Assembly (NCBI GenBank): GCA_902774055.1
Contig: CACYGX010000021.1
Span: forward strand, 1-47,956
Length of the DNA: 47,956 nt
Source: an uncultured Bacteroidales bacterium
Lineage (GTDB): Bacteria; Bacteroidota; Bacteroidia; Bacteroidales; Muribaculaceae
Reading direction: 5' to 3'
Part shown: positions 27,020 through 35,744 of the stretch, in pieces
Layout of the letters: every line of letters begins with the position of its first letter
Numbering within the stretch: position 1 is the stretch's first letter
Program-made: the position numbers and the translations under genes
The notes under the pieces: generated by a model
Told to the model about the DNA's origin: nothing
Database searches by the model: none
The model's input: only the letters and a program-made list of their open reading frames with translations

Positions 27020-27670
27020 ATGCAACGATTTGTATCACATATTATCATTTCAGCGCTGGCATTGCTGACGCTCTTGTGCCCGCAGACGTTGAACGCCAAG
27101 GATTATCTCGACGACATCTATGACATGTCACTTGACGAGAACTTGGCAACACCTGTGATCAAGAACAGCAAACAAGCTGACAAGATCCAGGATTTCCAAT
27201 ATGACATGGCGATAGCATTCAAGCGGACAAACTATGAAGTGGAAATCATGCGTAATGACGAGGTGATCGTTATCACGATCCCTGCCAGCCAACTGTTTGA
27301 GCCCAATGACACCGCGCTTTCACCCTTGGGCGAGACTCAACTCAAACCCTTCTTGAGGATGATCAAGAATCCAGGCTTCTACAAGATGATCTTGGTGATG
27401 CACAGCGACAACACGGGCAGCTCTGAATATACGCTCAACCTGACCCGCCAGCGCGTGAATGCCATTTTTGACTGGTTTGACGAGAATGGCAGCGTGGACT
27501 ATGTCGTCCCCTATGCCCTTGGCGAGAATGATCCTGTCGTTGACAACAATTCGGTCGAGAACCGTAAGCGCAACCGCCGTCTGGAGATATATCTTGTCCC
27601 CGAGAAGACGATGATACAGCAAGCCAAAAAAGGCGTCATCAACATCTCTAACATCGCAAAAGAGAAATAA
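27020..27670 (+). CDS. OmpA-family (OmpA/MotB C-terminal-like) periplasmic protein
   Basis: 216 residues with a signal peptide (residues 1-26, ending TLNA). An OmpA-like peptidoglycan-associating domain spans about 85-200: PLGETQLKPFLRMI, then a TLNLTRQRVNAIFDWF helix and the closing NRKRNRRLEIYLVP signature. There is no N-terminal beta-barrel, so the protein is probably periplasmic, not a porin. It belongs to the tsaB-rimM-proS run, although its role is not obviously linked to translation. Confidence 0.88.
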   Translation: MQRFVSHIIISALALLTLLCPQTLNAKDYLDDIYDMSLDENLATPVIKNSKQADKIQDFQYDMAIAFKRTNYEVEIMRNDEVIVITIPASQLFEPNDTALSPLGETQLKPFLRMIKNPGFYKMILVMHSDNTGSSEYTLNLTRQRVNAIFDWFDENGSVDYVVPYALGENDPVVDNNSVENRKRNRRLEIYLVPEKTMIQQAKKGVINISNIAKEK

Positions 27671-27706
27671 TCAACACATTAATATAATATAGCACATTTT
27701 AATACA

Positions 27707-29188
27707 ATGGCAAAAGAGCTTAAAGATTTAACTAAGAGAGCCGACAATTACTCTCAATGGTATAATGAACTGGTTGTAAAAGCTGACCTCGCTGAGCAAT
27801 CGGCAGTACGCGGTTGTATGGTCATCAAGCCCTATGGCTACGCTATTTGGGAGAAGATGCAGCGTCAGCTCGACGATATGTTTAAGGCAACCGGCGTCCA
27901 GAACGCCTATTTCCCCCTGTTGATTCCCAAGTCATTCCTGAGCCGTGAGGCTGACCACGTGGAAGGCTTTGCTAAGGAGTGTGCAGTGGTGACCCACTAT
28001 CGCCTGATGAATGACCCCAATGGCAAGGGTGTTGTCGTGGATCCGAGCGCCCGTCTGGAGGAGGAACTTGTGATTCGCCCCACCAGCGAGACGATCATCT
28101 GGAACACCTACCGCAACTGGATCAACAGTTATCGTGACCTGCCCCTGCTCATCAATCAGTGGGCTAATGTCTTCCGTTGGGAAATGCGCACCCGCATGTT
28201 CTTGCGTACCGCTGAGTTCCTGTGGCAAGAGGGACACACCGCACATGCCACCAAGGAGGAGGCTGAGGCCAAAGCCATCGAGATGCTCAACGTCTATGCT
28301 GATTTTGCCGAGAAATACATGGCATTGCCCGTTGTTAAGGGTATCAAGACCGCCAACGAACGCTTTGCAGGCGCTCTCGAGACTTACACCATCGAGGCCA
28401 TGATGCAGGACGGAAAAGCCTTGCAGTCGGGTACCAGCCATTTCCTGGGCCAGAACTTCGCTAAGGCATTTGACGTGAAGTTTATTGACAAGGAGAACAA
28501 GTTGCAGGATGTATGGGCTACCTCATGGGGCGTTTCCACACGTCTGATGGGTGCGCTCATCATGACCCACAGCGATGACAACGGCTTGGTATTGCCTCCG
28601 CACCTCGCTCCCATCCAGGTGGTCATCGTGCCCGTTTACAAGACCGACGACCAGCTTGAGACCATCAACAAGGTTGTTGAGCCCATCGTCAACAACCTGC
28701 GCGGAATGGGCATCTCGGTGAAATATGACAATGCCGATAACAAGCGCCCGGGCTTCAAGTTTGCTGACTATGAGCTCAAGGGTGTGCCCGTTCGCCTTGT
28801 GCTCGGTGCCCGTGATATCGAAGCCGGCACCGTCGAGGTGATGCGCCGCGATACGCTCGAGAAGAGCAGTGAGCAGCTTGCCGGCATCGAGAACCGTGTG
28901 AAAGAATTGCTCGAGGAGATCCAGCAGAACATCTATGACAAGGCCTTAAAGCATCGCGAGGAAATGACCTGCAAGGTGGATACCTGGGAGGAATTCAAGG
29001 AACAAATCGAGAAGGGTGGCTTTATCCTGGCTCATTGGGATGGCACTACCGAGACCGAGGAGAAGATCAAGGAAGAAACCAAGGCTACCATCCGCTGCAT
29101 CCCCCTGGATGCTGTTGAAGAGGAGGGCAAGTGCATCTATACTGGCAATCCCAGTCACCGTCGTGTTATCTTTGCTCGCAACTATTGA
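27707..29188 (+). CDS. proS: Prolyl-tRNA synthetase, archaeal/eukaryotic type
   Basis: A class II aminoacyl-tRNA synthetase that charges tRNA-Pro. Its 493 residues match the short archaeal/eukaryotic-type form without the INS editing insert. The N-terminus reads [18 protein letters not shown]. Class II motif 2 is seen in [20 protein letters not shown] with EGHTAH following, the anticodon-binding domain in the [15 protein letters not shown] region, and a C-terminal domain ends in RRVIFARNY. The stop overlaps the next gene's ATG by one base (TGATG). Confidence 0.96.
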   Translation: MAKELKDLTKRADNYSQWYNELVVKADLAEQSAVRGCMVIKPYGYAIWEKMQRQLDDMFKATGVQNAYFPLLIPKSFLSREADHVEGFAKECAVVTHYRLMNDPNGKGVVVDPSARLEEELVIRPTSETIIWNTYRNWINSYRDLPLLINQWANVFRWEMRTRMFLRTAEFLWQEGHTAHATKEEAEAKAIEMLNVYADFAEKYMALPVVKGIKTANERFAGALETYTIEAMMQDGKALQSGTSHFLGQNFAKAFDVKFIDKENKLQDVWATSWGVSTRLMGALIMTHSDDNGLVLPPHLAPIQVVIVPVYKTDDQLETINKVVEPIVNNLRGMGISVKYDNADNKRPGFKFADYELKGVPVRLVLGARDIEAGTVEVMRRDTLEKSSEQLAGIENRVKELLEEIQQNIYDKALKHREEMTCKVDTWEEFKEQIEKGGFILAHWDGTTETEEKIKEETKATIRCIPLDAVEEEGKCIYTGNPSHRRVIFARNY

Positions 29189-30150
29189 TGAAAACAGGTA
29201 TGATAAAGATAGATCCCAAGCGAAAGTTGTGGCGTGAAGTGTGGGCCTACCTGTTGTTGGTCATCGGTAGCGCACTGTTTGCCATTGGTGATGTGATGTT
29301 CGTCAATCCCTACTTGATGGCTCCTGGTGGCACCTATGGTCTGAGTAACGTGTTCAACACCCTGTGGCCCTGGAAGATCTCCCTCTATGCTATCTGCATG
29401 GATGTGCCTTTGCTCATCATCGGCACGTGGATTCTTGGTCCCAAGTTCGGTATCAAGACCATCATCTCCACCGCATTGATCTTCTTGTTCACATTTATAT
29501 TAGAGACGGCATGGGGCTACAATCCCGTTATCCATGATGGACCAATCACTCAGATGGCAGGCCACTCGATGGTCGAGATTCCCCATCATGGCGGCTGGTT
29601 TGCTCCTGACTACTTCCTGAACACCGTCCTTGCCGGTCTGATCTATGGTGTGGCAATCGGTCTGATCTTCCGTTCGGGTGCTACGAGCGGCGGCTCTGAC
29701 ATCATCTCAATGATCCTGCACAAGTACACCAAGATCTCCCTGGGCACATTGGTCATGATCGTTGACGGCATTATCACATTGAGCACGCTGATTGCCTTTG
29801 GTGACATACGCCTGCCCATTTACTCGGTTATCATCATCTTCATCGAGGGCAAGGTGATCGACATTGTTGTTGATGGTATCAAGACCTACAAGACAATGTT
29901 TATCATTACCGATGATCCCGAACCCATCCGCGACTACATCATCAATGACATCAAGCGTGGTGGAACCTGCATCACAGGTAGTGGCCTCTATGAGGGCAAG
30001 GAGCGCAAGATGGTGTATGTAACCCTCGACCGCTCTGACATGATCAAGTTGCGTTCGGCGCTTTATCACATCGATCCTCACGCCTTTGTCAACATCATGG
30101 AGAGTTCCGAGATTTTGGGCGAAGGTTTCCGCGCACTCCCCGAGGAGTAA
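29188..30150 (+). CDS. YitT family membrane protein (DUF161 + DUF2179)
   Basis: An inner-membrane protein of unknown function, 320 residues from the ATG at 29188. The frame is open further upstream, but that ATG overlaps the proS TGA. An alternative start is 29200 (MIKIDPKRK). About five or six membrane segments occupy the N-terminal two thirds, including the conserved FRSGATSGGSDIISMIL. A soluble DUF2179 domain follows (FIITDDPEPIRDYIINDIKR onward). A hairpin terminator lies 26 nt after the stop, so this is the last gene of the tsaB run. Confidence 0.92.
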   Translation: MKTGMIKIDPKRKLWREVWAYLLLVIGSALFAIGDVMFVNPYLMAPGGTYGLSNVFNTLWPWKISLYAICMDVPLLIIGTWILGPKFGIKTIISTALIFLFTFILETAWGYNPVIHDGPITQMAGHSMVEIPHHGGWFAPDYFLNTVLAGLIYGVAIGLIFRSGATSGGSDIISMILHKYTKISLGTLVMIVDGIITLSTLIAFGDIRLPIYSVIIIFIEGKVIDIVVDGIKTYKTMFIITDDPEPIRDYIINDIKRGGTCITGSGLYEGKERKMVYVTLDRSDMIKLRSALYHIDPHAFVNIMESSEILGEGFRALPEE

Positions 30151-30175
30151 AAGGTGCATTTAATTTCACATTACA

Positions 30176-30202
30176 CAGGGTGGCTCTTTAGGGGTCACCC
30201 TG
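30176..30202 (+). terminator. Hairpin terminator after the YitT-like gene
   Basis: CAGGGTG (30176-30182) pairs with CACCCTG (30196-30202) around a 13-nt loop, followed by ttgtgttaatt. The T-tract is short, so strength is moderate. Confidence 0.55.
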
Positions 30203-30228
30203 TTGTGTTAATTGATTCAATGGATGTC

Positions 30229-30265
30229 ATAAAAACAAAAAGCACTTCGTTTCACAACGAAGGTG
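30229..30265 (-). terminator. Minus-strand hairpin with T-tract
   Basis: On the minus strand, GCACCTTCGTT, loop GTGA, AACGAAGTGC (one bulged base) is followed directly by TTTTTGTTTTT. On the plus strand the hairpin is followed by cctagg and no T-run, so it is oriented for minus-strand transcription, although no minus-strand gene lies to its right. Confidence 0.6.
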
Positions 30266-30303
30266 CCCTAGGAAAAATAGTATGAATAAAAGCTTGATTT
30301 AAG
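30229..30303 (-). ncRNA. Candidate small RNA of about 75 nt on the minus strand
   Basis: A promoter-like pair (30310-30340) points leftward into this stretch. The stretch has no ATG and ends in a hairpin whose arms include AACGAAG/CTTCGTT and GCAC/GTGC (30242-30265). On the minus strand the hairpin is followed by TTTTTGTTTTTAT (30229-30241). Promoter, short untranslated body and terminator lie in the right order with no gene on this strand nearby. I do not recognise the RNA family. The start at about 30303 is inferred from the box position. Confidence 0.4.
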
Positions 30304-30309
30304 GTTTTG

Positions 30310-30340
30310 CAAATATACAATCGTTTACTCATTCTTGCAA
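30310..30340 (-). promoter_or_regulatory. Minus-strand Bacteroidetes-type promoter for the candidate small RNA
   Basis: Read on the minus strand: TTGC (30340-30337), exactly 19 nt, then TATATTTG (30317-30310), an exact TAnnTTTG match with consensus spacing. The surroundings are AT-rich, which raises the chance of a random match. Confidence 0.45.
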
Positions 30341-30475
30341 GTTTTTAGACATAATATACAACTTTTTTGTCCAAATTTTAACTTTTCACTTTTCCATGCG
30401 CATTCACCTCTAGTTTTTCTTGGGTTTTTGAGAACAATTTTTGCAAATTTAACACCACAAGTCAGGATAAATTGT

Positions 30476-30483
30476 TAATTTTG
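30476..30483 (+). promoter_or_regulatory. Bacteroidetes -7 box (TAATTTTG) for the small membrane protein - PstS-like operon
   Basis: Exact TAnnTTTG match about 70 nt before the chosen start at 30554. No clear -33 element is seen at the usual spacing. Confidence 0.4.
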
Positions 30484-30553
30484 TCGTTTGATAGTTATAA
30501 ACGATTTTGTGCTTTATCAGTCTAAAGCCAAGAAATCAAATGATTGTAAAGAA

Positions 30554-30874
30554 ATGAACAATAATCAAACACGAATAAACCAGAGCTTGAAGTTGTTTTT
30601 CGGCATCTTCATGGTTTTTGTTTACCTGGGAATGTCTTGGCTCATGATCACGAACTTCTTCAATTGGACCAACACGCCCACGTGGACCGCAATCAGGTGG
30701 TTTTTTGCCCTGGTGTTTGGCGTCTATGGCCTCTATCGCGGTTATCGTGAGTTCAGGGGCGAACACACCTACGGCATGCGCAAATATGATGACAATGAGG
30801 AAGCACAACGATATGGGACCTACGAGAAGGACTCTAATATTGTGAAATCAGATGAAAATAATGATGAAAAATAA
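30554..30874 (+). CDS. Small hypothetical membrane protein
   Basis: 106 residues from the ATG at 30554. The frame stays open to 30488, but the first 22 codons look like leader sequence and would start at the probable transcription start. There are two hydrophobic segments, about residues 13-35 (LFFGIFMVFVYLGMSWLMI) and 46-62 (AIRWFFALVFGVYGLY), then a charged hydrophilic tail. No family is named with confidence. It overlaps the PstS-like start by 23 bp, so the two are surely co-transcribed. From memory, a similar small protein precedes the PstS-like gene in other Bacteroidales, often behind exbB-exbD-tonB. Confidence 0.75.
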   Translation: MNNNQTRINQSLKLFFGIFMVFVYLGMSWLMITNFFNWTNTPTWTAIRWFFALVFGVYGLYRGYREFRGEHTYGMRKYDDNEEAQRYGTYEKDSNIVKSDENNDEK

Positions 30875-31844
30875 TAGCATACTGATTCTTGTATCATTGT
30901 TGTTGGTGATGATGGTTGCTTCTTGCGGTGACCGTCGTCCCAAGAGCACAAGCACACGCGGACTTGCTCGCATCATGTGTGACGAGTCGTTCCAGAGTGT
31001 GCTCGAACAAGAAATTGCCGTGTTTGAATATCAGTATCCCGAGGCGAGCATCATGCCTGAATACATCAATGAGCACGATGCGCTTGATTCGCTCTTTAAC
31101 AACAAGGTGGATCTGATTATCATCTCTCACGACTTGACACCCGAGCAGAAGAAGAGCCTGAAGAAAATCGGTCGCGGCTATCGCTCCAAGATGATTGCCG
31201 TGGATGCCATTGCCGTCATCGTCAACAAGCAGAATGACATTGACGAGTTGTCGATGGATGACCTGCGCGACATTTTCACGGGCAAGGTGAAACGCTGGGG
31301 TGAAGTGTTCCCGACCAAGTTGAAGAATGATACCATCAAGGTTATGTTTGACGGCTCGGGTACCGGTGTGGTACATTATATGAAAGACAAGTTCCTCAAT
31401 GGAGGACAGTTTGGGCCCAATGTATATGCCAGGGGTTCCAGTTCAGATGTCTTTCAGGCTGTCGAGCAATACAAGAACGTGATTGGATTCATCGGTGTCA
31501 GCTGGATCACCAGCGACCTGAAATCGGCCGAGATCCCAATCGAGCAAAAGTACGAGGAGCTTAAGACCAAAAACGAGGTGAGCGTGATCGACTTTACTGA
31601 CCGAATCAAAGTCATGCCCCTGCGTGGCGATGACAAGGTGCAGGGAGTAAAACCCTATCAGGCTCACATCTATAGCGGCGATTATCCGCTGGTACGCTCA
31701 ATTTGGGCTATCGACGCCTCCTATAATGGGATGCTTGATCATGGCTTCTTCACCTTCCTCACGGGAGTGATTGGCCAGAAAATCATCCTCCAGACAGGAA
31801 TTTTACCCGCTGCCGAACCAGTTAGATATGTTGAAGTTCAATAA
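30852..31844 (+). CDS. PstS-like phosphate/substrate-binding lipoprotein
   Basis: A periplasmic solute-binding lipoprotein of 330 residues with lipobox VASC (Cys25) after a hydrophobic signal. The PBP-like fold is supported by the segments IMCDESFQSVLEQEI, VDLIIISHDLT, AVDAIAVIVNKQND, LRDIFTGKVKRWGEV and FDGSGTGVVHYMKDKF, the usual PstS-family landmarks. No pstC, pstA or pstB is nearby. That makes classical phosphate import uncertain and a sensory or envelope role possible. The start may be 30852, 30861 or 30864. Confidence 0.87.
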   Translation: MKIMMKNNSILILVSLLLVMMVASCGDRRPKSTSTRGLARIMCDESFQSVLEQEIAVFEYQYPEASIMPEYINEHDALDSLFNNKVDLIIISHDLTPEQKKSLKKIGRGYRSKMIAVDAIAVIVNKQNDIDELSMDDLRDIFTGKVKRWGEVFPTKLKNDTIKVMFDGSGTGVVHYMKDKFLNGGQFGPNVYARGSSSDVFQAVEQYKNVIGFIGVSWITSDLKSAEIPIEQKYEELKTKNEVSVIDFTDRIKVMPLRGDDKVQGVKPYQAHIYSGDYPLVRSIWAIDASYNGMLDHGFFTFLTGVIGQKIILQTGILPAAEPVRYVEVQ

Positions 31845-31865
31845 TTTGACATTTTGGCACGAGAA

Positions 31866-31895
31866 TTGCAATATCGCTAACAGAAATTAATTTTA
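31866..31895 (+). promoter_or_regulatory. Possible promoter for the TPR protein gene
   Basis: TTGC (31866-31869), 18 nt, TAATTTTA (31888-31895), which matches TAnnTTTG except in the last base. It lies 31 nt before the ATG at 31927. Confidence 0.4.
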
Positions 31896-31926
31896 GACTA
31901 AATATTAACATTAAATTGTTACTACA

Positions 31927-33552
31927 ATGAAAAGGAAATTCTTTTTTGCATCACTCTTGATGATGGGTGCATCCCTGGTAGCCAACGCACAGGGCTACAA
32001 GGACGGTATTGAGTATTACAAGGTTGACAAACTGGACAACGCCAAGGAGCTGCTCGAGCGTAATCTGAACGCCGCTAGCACCGACAAGGCCGAAGCCTAC
32101 TACTATCTGGGTCAGATCGCTCTGCACCAGGGTAAGGTAGCAGATGCCGCAGCCAACTTTGAGAAAGGTATCGCAGCAAACGCCATGAATCCTTATAACT
32201 ACGTGGGCCAGGCTGCTATCGCACTCAAGAATGGTGGCGACGTGAAGGCTCTGCTCGAGAAGGCTCGCAAAATGTCCAAGAAGGACTCCAAACTGGAGAT
32301 GGAAATCGCTCGCGCTTTCTATGATGCCAATCCCACTACCTACGCTAAGGACATTGAGAAGTGCATCAAGAATGCCCGCAAGTGGAACGCTGATGACCCC
32401 GACAGCTACATCTTTGAAGCCGATACCAAGGCCGACAAGCGCGACTGGGGCAATGCAGCCGGTATCTATGAGTTGGCATTTGACAAGGATCCCAACAACA
32501 TTGAGGCCTATGTGAAGTATGCCAACACCTATTTCAACGTGAATCCCGAGATGGCCATCGAGCGTCTTGAGGAGCTCCAGGCCAAAGTGCCCAACTCGGC
32601 TCTTGTTCAGCGTGAGCTCGCCGAGAAGTACTATGCCGATAACCTGGGCGCCAAGGCAGCCGAGCAATACGGTAAGTACATCAAGAACCCCAACCACTTT
32701 GCTCAGGATGAGGTGCGTTATGTACAGCTGTTGTTCTTCGGTGAGAAGTATAAGGAGTCGCTTGATCTGGCTACCAGCTTGGTCAACAAACTTAACCCCG
32801 CTGATGAGAAGGTCTTCTACATGAAGCGTATGCAGCTCTACAACCTGATTCAGCTCGAGAAGTGGCCCGAGGCCGTCGAGGCAGGACGCTCATTCTTCGC
32901 TAACATGCTGCCCAAGGGTTCAAACTATGAGGTTCGCGACTACACTGACTATGGTCAGGCTCTGCAGAATGCAGGTCTGCCTCAGGAAGCAGTCGTAGCC
33001 TATGAGAAGGCTCTGGAGCTCAATCCCAACAATGTGGAACTGATCCGCTACATGGGTGACAGCTATGCCGATGCCGAGAACTTTGTCAAGGCTGCTGAGT
33101 ATTACCAGCGCCTGGTGGACAGTGGCAACAACAAGTCTAACGACCTCTTTACCCTGTCCAACTACTATCTGGGCGTTGCCAGCACCGACAGTCTGGACAC
33201 CGTGACCAAAGCCAATGCACTTGCTAACTCTCAGAAGTATATTGACGAGGTTGACAAGCTGGTTCCCGGTAACGTACAGATTGTAAACCAGAAGGCTAAA
33301 ATTGCTAAATTCCGCGAGGGCGATAACAACAATGGCGCCGCTCTGGATGCCTACAGAGAGCTGATCAACATTCTTGACGCTAAGGACGATAAGGCTTCCT
33401 ATGCACGCTACTACAAGTATGCCTACAACTACCTCGCCACCTACTACTTCAACAAGGGTGACAAGGCAACTGCCAAGGGATACTATCAGAAGTGGCTTGA
33501 GTATGACCCCGACAACACTTCACTGCGCAAGTATGTCGAGAGCCTGAAGTAA
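31927..33552 (+). CDS. Tetratricopeptide-repeat protein, exported
   Basis: 541 residues with a signal peptide (MKRKFFFASLLMMGASLVANAQ). TPR-type helical pairs run through nearly the whole chain, for example AEAYYYLGQIALHQGKVADA at about 57-76, EAVVAYEKALELNPNNVELI at about 357-376 and KGDKATAKGYYQKWLEYDPD near the C-terminus. No catalytic motif is seen. It probably acts as a periplasmic scaffold. It follows the PstS-like gene with an 82-bp gap that holds a promoter-like pair. A strong terminator follows. Codon use is GC-rich and biased like mutB and proS, suggesting high expression. Confidence 0.9.
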   Translation: MKRKFFFASLLMMGASLVANAQGYKDGIEYYKVDKLDNAKELLERNLNAASTDKAEAYYYLGQIALHQGKVADAAANFEKGIAANAMNPYNYVGQAAIALKNGGDVKALLEKARKMSKKDSKLEMEIARAFYDANPTTYAKDIEKCIKNARKWNADDPDSYIFEADTKADKRDWGNAAGIYELAFDKDPNNIEAYVKYANTYFNVNPEMAIERLEELQAKVPNSALVQRELAEKYYADNLGAKAAEQYGKYIKNPNHFAQDEVRYVQLLFFGEKYKESLDLATSLVNKLNPADEKVFYMKRMQLYNLIQLEKWPEAVEAGRSFFANMLPKGSNYEVRDYTDYGQALQNAGLPQEAVVAYEKALELNPNNVELIRYMGDSYADAENFVKAAEYYQRLVDSGNNKSNDLFTLSNYYLGVASTDSLDTVTKANALANSQKYIDEVDKLVPGNVQIVNQKAKIAKFREGDNNNGAALDAYRELINILDAKDDKASYARYYKYAYNYLATYYFNKGDKATAKGYYQKWLEYDPDNTSLRKYVESLK

Positions 33553-33579
33553 GATAAAACAATAGAAATCTGATAATTG

Positions 33580-33614
33580 ACGGGTGGCCGAAACTATTGG
33601 CCACCCGTTTTTTA
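33580..33614 (+). terminator. Strong intrinsic terminator after the TPR gene
   Basis: ACGGGTGGCC (33580-33589) pairs perfectly with GGCCACCCGT (33599-33608) around a 9-nt loop, followed directly by TTTTT. Confidence 0.92.
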
Positions 33615-33656
33615 CGTTTTTTTGCTTGAATTAATCTATATGAAGTGATTTTTTAG

Positions 33657-33664
33657 TACTTTTG
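33657..33664 (+). promoter_or_regulatory. Bacteroidetes -7 box (TACTTTTG) for the S8 protease pair
   Basis: Exact TAnnTTTG match 46 nt before the ATG at 33711. No good -33 box at 19-21 nt spacing. Confidence 0.45.
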
Positions 33665-33710
33665 TAAGTTAAATACTTCTCAACCAGCAATCAAAATAAA
33701 ATCACATAAT

Positions 33711-35741
33711 ATGAAAAAGATTACTCTATTAATCACAATGATTGTCGCCATGTTATGTTCGTCGCAATCGATTTGCGCCCAAAACAATTCCGGCGACTAC
33801 TATGATGCCTTTATCGAGGTAGAACAGTTGAACGAACTGTTGCTGTATCGTCTCAACGAAGCAGGAGTGACCATCACTTCGAGATTTGATGGTTTCGTTG
33901 CTGCCAGAATCAATGCCGATGTTGAACCTTCAACGATTATGGCCATTGATGGCGTGAAGTATGTGACCAGGGCAACCTATGTCGAGACTTGTTCCGATAG
34001 TGCCCGCTATTTCTCCAATGTGGATCCCGTGCAACTGGGCACAGGGCTCGACATGCCTTACACGGGTAAAGGCGTGATTATCGGTTTAATAGACTGCGGT
34101 TTTGATTTCAACCACATTAACCTGTGTGATGAAGAGGGCAACACGCGTGTCAAGGCTGTGTATATGCCCTTCGACAATAGCGGCACACCTCCAGTCGTCA
34201 GAGCGACCCGCTTGCCGGGTAGTTGCTATGAAAAGCCCGAGGAAATTAGGAACCTGACAACCGATGACCCTTCAACGCCTCACGGCACCCAGACGGCTGG
34301 TATTGCCGCCGGATCATATCGTGATAACGGTTGGTATGGTATGGCTCCCGAGGCCGATATCGTTGCTTGTGGCATCCCCGAGAGCGAACTCAACGATGTC
34401 GTGGTCGCCAATTGCATCAGTTACCTGTGTGATTATGCCAGCCGCAAGGGTCAGCCCTGTGTCATCAATATGAGTCTAGGCACCATTATCGGCCCCCACG
34501 ATGGCACTTCCTACATGAACCGCATTTGTCAACAGTTGTCTGCTCCGGGACGTGTATTTGTCGTATCGGGCGGCAATGATGGCGATAACAATGTGTATGT
34601 CCACCGCATGCTTGAGAACAGTCAAGATACAGTGACTGTGCTGCTGCGCGGTGTATGGGGCAGCACCGAACTCACAGGCAATATCAATGCATGGAGTAAG
34701 GTGAATAAAGCATTTAACACAAGGCTCGTTGTCGTGGACACCCAGTCCAAGGAGATTGTTTATGGCACCCGTGCCTATGGCGCTGTTTCTCAAGGCTCCT
34801 ACGCTGAATACTCTACCGAAACCGATACGCTGCTCGCCGAGTACTGTACGGGTCGTGTCTCGCTGAGAGGTACTGTTGATTATAATGGCAAGCCATATTC
34901 ACTTTGTAATATCGACATGAAGTCCAATTCCAGCAGATATGCTGTTGGACTCCAATACTATGCTCCGTCGAGCAATGAGTTGTCTATCTGGACTTCATGG
35001 TATGCCCACTTCTACCAGCATGGCGTGACTTGGGCTGATAGGGGCGACATACACGGTTCAATCAGCGACTTTGCAACGACCGATAGCGTGATTTCGGTTG
35101 GTAACTATAACTCGAAGCAATATGTCATCTTGCGAGATAGCACACTCTTCTTCCGCCAGAACAGTGTACCCTTGCTGCTTTCTCACAATTCTTCATACGG
35201 CCCTGACGAGAATGGTGTTACACGTCCTGACGTGTGCGCTCCTGGCAGTGTGATTGTCGCTTCGGCTAACCGCTATGACCTTTATCCTCACAACTTGGCC
35301 TACTGGCAACCATCAGCCTTTGTTGACGGTGTGGAATATCCCTACTGCCCCGATATGGGTACTTCGATGTCGGCAGCGGTAGTATCAGGAACTGTGGCAC
35401 TGTGGATGCAGGCTAACCCCAATCTGAGTGCCGCCGACGTGCGCGACATCTTGCGTCACTCGAGTTACAAAGATTCTATCGTGAAGAATGGTGACCCCGA
35501 GATGTGGGGAACGGGTAAACTTGACGCCTTGGCTGGCATGCGCTATATCCTTCACATGGATGAGTTGATTGGCGACGTGAACAATGATGGCGAGGTGACC
35601 ATTAGCGACGTCAACTTGGCCATTAACATTATCCTGGGTGGAGATGCCGATGACCAGACCCGATCAAGAGCTGATGTGAACAAGGATGGTGAGATTGGCA
35701 TCAGCGATGTCAATGTTATCATTAACATCATCTTGAGTTAA
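33711..35741 (+). CDS. Secreted S8 (subtilisin-like) serine protease with C-terminal dockerin pair, copy 1
   Basis: 676 residues with a signal peptide (1-23, ending ICAQ) and a prodomain-like region about 30-110. The catalytic triad is Asp128 (GLIDCGFDFNH), His191 (PHGTQTAG) and Ser552 (MGTSMSAAVVSG); the oxyanion Asn289 is in SGGNDGD. The domain has a long insert between Asn289 and Ser552. Two usual positions are altered: DCG in place of D-T/S-G, and SMSAAV in place of SMSAPV. The dockerin at 620-676 (DVNNDGEVTISDVNLAIN and DVNKDGEIGISDVNVIIN) ends the protein. No T9SS sorting domain follows. The next gene starts 3 bp after the stop. Confidence 0.93.
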   Translation: MKKITLLITMIVAMLCSSQSICAQNNSGDYYDAFIEVEQLNELLLYRLNEAGVTITSRFDGFVAARINADVEPSTIMAIDGVKYVTRATYVETCSDSARYFSNVDPVQLGTGLDMPYTGKGVIIGLIDCGFDFNHINLCDEEGNTRVKAVYMPFDNSGTPPVVRATRLPGSCYEKPEEIRNLTTDDPSTPHGTQTAGIAAGSYRDNGWYGMAPEADIVACGIPESELNDVVVANCISYLCDYASRKGQPCVINMSLGTIIGPHDGTSYMNRICQQLSAPGRVFVVSGGNDGDNNVYVHRMLENSQDTVTVLLRGVWGSTELTGNINAWSKVNKAFNTRLVVVDTQSKEIVYGTRAYGAVSQGSYAEYSTETDTLLAEYCTGRVSLRGTVDYNGKPYSLCNIDMKSNSSRYAVGLQYYAPSSNELSIWTSWYAHFYQHGVTWADRGDIHGSISDFATTDSVISVGNYNSKQYVILRDSTLFFRQNSVPLLLSHNSSYGPDENGVTRPDVCAPGSVIVASANRYDLYPHNLAYWQPSAFVDGVEYPYCPDMGTSMSAAVVSGTVALWMQANPNLSAADVRDILRHSSYKDSIVKNGDPEMWGTGKLDALAGMRYILHMDELIGDVNNDGEVTISDVNLAINIILGGDADDQTRSRADVNKDGEIGISDVNVIINIILS

Positions 35742-35744
35742 TCA

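Larger units (their letters stand above)
30151..30553. other. Non-coding gap of about 400 bp with regulatory elements
   Basis: No credible protein-coding frame is seen. From left to right it holds the YitT terminator, a hairpin plus T-tract oriented on the minus strand, a minus-strand promoter-like pair, an AT-rich stretch, and a plus-strand TAATTTTG box for the next operon. Confidence 0.7.

Noticed and set aside
29131-30150. Longer YitT start at 29131
   Set aside because: It would overlap the proS 3' end by 58 bp. The ATG at 29188 overlaps the proS stop by one base and is the more natural start.
31951-32697. 248-codon open frame opposite the TPR gene
   Set aside because: It is a shadow of a strongly codon-biased gene; the leucine- and valine-rich translation reflects reverse-complemented TPR codons.
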